From assembly GCA_945937855.1 (NCBI GenBank), contig CAMEUC010000087.1, positions 1-6,179 on the forward strand: a stretch of DNA of 6,179 nt, in the 5' to 3' direction. This document shows positions 4,954-6,179 of this stretch, piece after piece. The notes below the pieces were generated by a model. The model made no database searches, was not told where the DNA came from, and saw only the letters and a list, made by a program, of their open reading frames with translations. The position numbers and the translations under genes are program-made. Numbering within the stretch: the first letter of the stretch is position 1; every line of letters starts with the position of its first letter. Source of the stretch: an uncultured Clostridium sp. Its GTDB lineage: Bacteria > Bacillota > Clostridia > TANB77 > CAG-508.

Positions 4954-6134
4954 AAAAGCCAGAACTATTAGCCCCAGTGGGCTCATTTGAAAAAGCAAAG
5001 ACAGCATTTAAATATGGAGCAGATGCAATATATGTAGGAACATCAAATTTATCTTTAAGAACAAGAGTAGATATGAATGATAATGAACTTGCTAAAATTA
5101 TAGAATATGCTCATAGTATAAATAAAAAAGTATATGTAGCACTTAATATATATGCAAGAGATAATATGTATGAAGAAATAAGAAAACAAGTTAAAATATT
5201 GGATGCAATTAAGGCAGATGCAGTAATTGTATCAGACGGTGGAGTAGTAGAAACAGTAAAAGAAATTGCACCTAACTTAGAAATCCATATAAGTACGCAA
5301 GCAAACACAGTAAGTTATCATACTTGTAAATTCTGGTATAATAATGGAGCTAAAAGAGTAATTTTGGCTAGAGAACTTAATAAAGAAGAAATAAAAGATA
5401 TAATGAGAAATAAACCAAGAGATTTAGAAATAGAAATGTTCGTACATGGTGCAATATGTTATGGATATTCTGGAAGATGCCACTTAAGTGACTTTTTAGC
5501 AGGAAGAGGAGCAAATTTAGGAGATTGTGCTCAAAGTTGTAGATGGGCATATAATTTGTATTTGGAAGAAAAAAATAATCCAGGACTTATGATGCCAGTA
5601 GAACAAGATGAACATGGAACATATATCTTATCTTCTAAAGATATGTGTTTAATAAAGGAATTGCCAGAATTAATTACAATGGGAGTAGATAGCTTAAAAA
5701 TAGAAGGAAGACTAAAAACGGAATATTACCTAGCAACAGTAATTAATATATATAGACATGCTATTGATGAATGTTTTGAAGATATAGAAAATTATGATTA
5801 CACAAAATATCTAAAAGAGTTAGAAAAAACAAAAACAAGAGGACTTACAACATTTTATTTTAATGATAAAAATAATAAAGATTTCCAAGAATATGAAGGA
5901 AAACAATACAACCCAGATTATGAATTTGGTGGAAAAGTCTTACAATCTGATGGATACAAAACTATCATTGAAATAAAAAATAGACTAAATGTAGGAGATA
6001 CATTAGAACTAATTATACCAGAAAAATTAGAGCCAATTAAATTTACAATAGACAAACTATGGGATTATGAAACAAATGAGGAAATAGACCATGTAAATCC
6101 AGGAAAAAAAGGTCAAAAAGTAAAAATGATTTGA
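4950..6134 (+). CDS. trhP: U32-family tRNA hydroxylation protein (TrhP/YrrO type), frame closed by a late TGA
   Basis: TrhP-type U32 proteins (PF01136; once called peptidases or collagenases) are needed with a prephenate-derived donor to hydroxylate tRNA uridine 34, the substrate TrmR then methylates. The N-terminal half is barrel-like: PELLAPVGSFEKAKTAFKYGADAIYVG starts at residue 4, here named only by its family-typical LLAPVGS (6-12) and GADAIYVG (23-30). The U32 signature EMFVHGAICYGYSGRC (162-177) and GDCAQSCRW (191-199) supply four cysteines (C170, C177, C193, C197), and C233 in SSKDMCLI is also family-typical; such cysteines hold an iron-sulfur cluster in characterised members. SLKIEGR (248-254) is another hallmark. 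A small C-terminal beta domain follows (about 325-394). AGAGGAG lies 7 bases before the ATG, which overlaps the preceding stop by 4 bp. The called frame has 394 residues; see the separate entry for the 14 in-frame codons after the TGA. Only one U32 gene is visible, whereas B. subtilis has two in tandem. Confidence 0.88.
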   Translation: MKKPELLAPVGSFEKAKTAFKYGADAIYVGTSNLSLRTRVDMNDNELAKIIEYAHSINKKVYVALNIYARDNMYEEIRKQVKILDAIKADAVIVSDGGVVETVKEIAPNLEIHISTQANTVSYHTCKFWYNNGAKRVILARELNKEEIKDIMRNKPRDLEIEMFVHGAICYGYSGRCHLSDFLAGRGANLGDCAQSCRWAYNLYLEEKNNPGLMMPVEQDEHGTYILSSKDMCLIKELPELITMGVDSLKIEGRLKTEYYLATVINIYRHAIDECFEDIENYDYTKYLKELEKTKTRGLTTFYFNDKNNKDFQEYEGKQYNPDYEFGGKVLQSDGYKTIIEIKNRLNVGDTLELIIPEKLEPIKFTIDKLWDYETNEEIDHVNPGKKGQKVKMI

Positions 6135-6179
6135 CCAAAAGAAGCAGAAAATGGAATGATATTGAGAAGAAGAAAATAA
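6132..6179 (+). other. In-frame TGA and 14-codon C-terminal tail of trhP
   Basis: The TGA at 6132-6134 is followed in the same frame by codons for PKEAENGMILRRRK and then TAA at 6177-6179, the last bases of the window. A proline followed some residues later by (I/M)LRR is how I expect many U32 proteins of this type to end, so the tail looks like the true C-terminus. The full-length protein would be 409 residues. The base after TGA is C, the context in which UGA is leakiest in bacteria. Possible readings are a recent nonsense mutation, readthrough or a base-call error. Confidence 0.65.

Noticed and set aside
6132..6134. TGA read as Trp (alternative genetic code)
   Set aside because: All ten Trp codons in the window are TGG, and no gene has an internal TGA apart from this late one. 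A low-GC genome with reassigned TGA would use it often.

Overview
The window looks like chromosomal DNA from a low-GC Firmicute, most likely an anaerobic member of the Clostridia. Most of the sequence is very AT-rich, the codons end in A or T, ribosome binding sites are strong AGGAG or AGGGG boxes, promoters fit the sigma-A consensus, and the proteins are of clostridial type. Tryptophan is read from TGG at all ten positions I could check, so the standard bacterial code applies.

Layout. An acyltransferase gene for phospholipid synthesis (plsC, +) ends at 646 and is followed by a two-hairpin, terminator-like block. A short, unusually GC-rich gene on the minus strand (951 down to 718) encodes a 77-residue two-helix membrane protein with an acidic tail. 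It is transcribed divergently from typA/bipA (1109-2929, +), a translational GTPase. Two near-perfect sigma-A promoters stand back to back between them, with -35 boxes only 7 bp apart. Next come about 250 bases without a gene (2930-3184). They contain a large imperfect inverted repeat with an inner hairpin (2983-3109) and a separate short hairpin (3136-3158).

The last part is a tight three-gene operon (3185 to the window end): a TrmR/YrrM-type methyltransferase, a RelA/SpoT-like protein of unusual build, and a TrhP-type U32 protein. In Bacillus subtilis, trmR and the trhP genes are adjacent and together convert wobble uridine 34 of certain tRNAs to 5-hydroxyuridine and then 5-methoxyuridine. 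Here a divergent alarmone-synthetase-like gene sits between them, 11 bp after the first and overlapping the second by 4 bp. It keeps most synthetase hallmark residues, lacks hydrolase and TGS domains, and has roughly 80 extra residues inside the catalytic fold. This is the most interesting object in the window.

The trhP frame is closed by a TGA at 6132-6134. The same frame then runs 14 more sense codons to a TAA at the last three bases, and those codons look like the normal family C-terminus. This may be a late nonsense mutation, a leaky stop or a sequence error.
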